DNA from: Clusia tigrina
Taxonomy: Eukaryota > Arthropoda > Insecta > Diptera > Clusiidae
Assembly (NCBI GenBank): GCA_920105625.2
Contig: OV050030.1
Location: 254,541,889 to 254,605,888, forward strand
Direction of reading: 5' to 3'
DNA length: 64,000 nucleotides
The notes beneath the pieces were generated by a model. That model saw nothing but the letters and a program-made list of their open reading frames with translations. It was not told the DNA's origin and searched no databases. Of the stretch, positions 63,090 to 64,000 are shown piece by piece. Each line of letters begins with the position of its first letter. Positions within the stretch are counted from its first letter, which is position 1. The position numbers were made by a program, and so were the translations under genes.

Positions 63090-64000
63090 AGCTTTGAGCG
63101 ATAGCTTAAATTGCCAATGGCTTGAGTACTTAATTGTTACAAAATTTCAAGGTTTTATGAAGCTCCAGTAAAAAGTTACAAGCATTTGAATGTTGCAAAC
63201 TTTGATAGGTGTAGGACGTACCGTATAGAAGTTATGGCCATTTGAAGTTTTATCAGTATTTGATTTGGGACTCAAGGGTAGCATAGCTTTGAGCGATAGC
63301 TTAAATTGACAAGAGGCTCGAGTAATTTATTGTTACAAAATTTCAAGGTTTTATGACGCTCTAGTAAAAAGTTACAAGCATTTGTATGTTGCAAACTTTG
63401 ATAGGTGTAGGACGTACAGTATAGAAGTTAGGGCCATTTGAAGTTTTATCAGTGTTTGATTTGGGACTCAAGGGTAGCATAGCTTTGAGCGATAGCTTAA
63501 ATTGACAAGAGGCTCGAGTACTTAATTATTACAAAATTTCAAGGTTTTATGAAGCTCCAGTAAAAAGTTACAAGCATTTGTATGTTGCAAACTTTGATAG
63601 GTGTAGGACGTACCGTATAGAAGTTAGGGACATTTGAAGTTTTATCAGTGTTTGATTTGGGACTCAAGGGTAGCATAGCTTTGAGCGATAGCTTAAATTG
63701 ACAAGAGGCTCGAGTATTTTATTGTTGCAAAATTTCAAGGTTTTATGACGCTCTAGTAAAAAGTTACAAGCATTTGTATGTTGCAAACTTTGAAAGGTGT
63801 AGGACGAACCGATAGAAGTTAGGGCCATTTGAAGTTTTATCAGTGTTTGATTTGGGACTCTAGGGTAGCATAGCTTTGAGCGATAGCTTAAATTGACCAG
63901 AGGCTCGAGTACTTAATTGTTACAAAATTTCAAGGTTTTATGAAGCTCCAGTAAAAAGTTACAAGCATTTGTATGTTGCACACTTTGATAGGTGTAGGAC
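63090..64000. repeat. Segment repeated near the window's right end, copy 2
   Basis: This is the partner of 54180-55285, cut by the window end just after the diagnostic 'ttgcacactttg'. The 8,715-bp offset equals 45 units minus four 25-bp deletions and a few single bases, and exactly four 171-bp units lie between the two places. It lacks one unit that the upstream copy has. Confidence 0.82.

Larger units (their letters stand above)
1..64000. repeat. Satellite DNA array, 196-bp unit, fills window
   Basis: The same 196-bp unit recurs from the first to the last base, always in the same orientation. Landmarks such as 'gcatttgtatgttgcaaac', 'gaagttttatcagtgtttg' and 'gaggctcgagtact' return at 195-196 bp steps (for example unit starts at 184, 380, 576, 772, 967, 1163, 1359 and 1555). 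I saw no inverted unit, unique spacer or inserted element. Most neighbouring units differ by a few substitutions or one-base indels. The array is cut by both window edges, at about unit positions 13 and 59, so its real length is unknown. Unit length, AT richness and homogeneity are typical of centromeric or heterochromatic satellites; that role is inferred. No stretch of this window appears to hold a gene. Confidence 0.98.

Noticed and set aside
1..64000. CRISPR array
   Set aside because: The repeats are 196 bp, directly adjacent and lack unique spacers, unlike short CRISPR repeats separated by unrelated spacers.
1..64000. CENP-B box (17-bp motif of some mammalian satellites)
   Set aside because: No unit stretch carries the TTCG...A..CGGG core. 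The 'ggacgtaccg' region was the best candidate and does not match on either strand.
1..64000. Telomeric repeats or a subtelomeric junction
   Set aside because: No run of TTAGGG, TTTAGGG or similar short repeats was seen on either strand.
1..64000. Transposon or retrotransposon inserted in the array
   Set aside because: The 195-196-bp rhythm is unbroken apart from small indels and one deletion. No foreign segment, long terminal repeat or target-site duplication was found.

Overview
The whole window is one tandem satellite DNA array. I found no position that is clearly non-satellite. The repeat unit is 196 bp (about 37% GC in a representative copy), and every copy lies head to tail in the same orientation. 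The array enters the window at about unit position 13 (taking the 'gaagctccag' decamer as unit positions 1-10) and leaves it at about unit position 59, so it continues past both ends. Allowing for indels, I estimate about 328 units. There is no believable protein-coding gene, tRNA, rRNA, transposon, CRISPR array or other unique sequence. The open frames of 61-86 codons are satellite sequence read in one frame.

This points to a eukaryotic nuclear genome and to centromeric, pericentromeric or other constitutive heterochromatin. The unit is close to a nucleosome repeat length, is AT-rich and is locally homogenised. A plant is a reasonable guess, but the sequence does not prove it. I do not recognise the family by name.

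The array is organised into higher-order repeats (HORs) whose period changes along the window. About 1-8.3 kb holds 7-unit and related blocks, many 195-bp units and one large internal deletion. About 8.3-18.1 kb holds nested 8-, 12- and 14-unit duplications marked by a 15-bp insertion. About 18-37 kb is a mosaic with 7-, 9- and 11-unit blocks and a 2.2-kb segment repeated 8.03 kb away. About 37.3-41.8 kb is a 12-unit period. About 42-50.6 kb repeats one marker at intervals of 8, 9, 12, 5 and 8 units. About 51-64 kb holds 8-unit periods of 1,567 and 1,543 bp, and its final part copies sequence 8.7-8.9 kb upstream.

No genes work together here. What can be read is the history of the array: linked sequence variants, three length classes of derived unit (211, 171 and about 100 bp) and several duplication steps. 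These fit repeated unequal exchange or segmental amplification.
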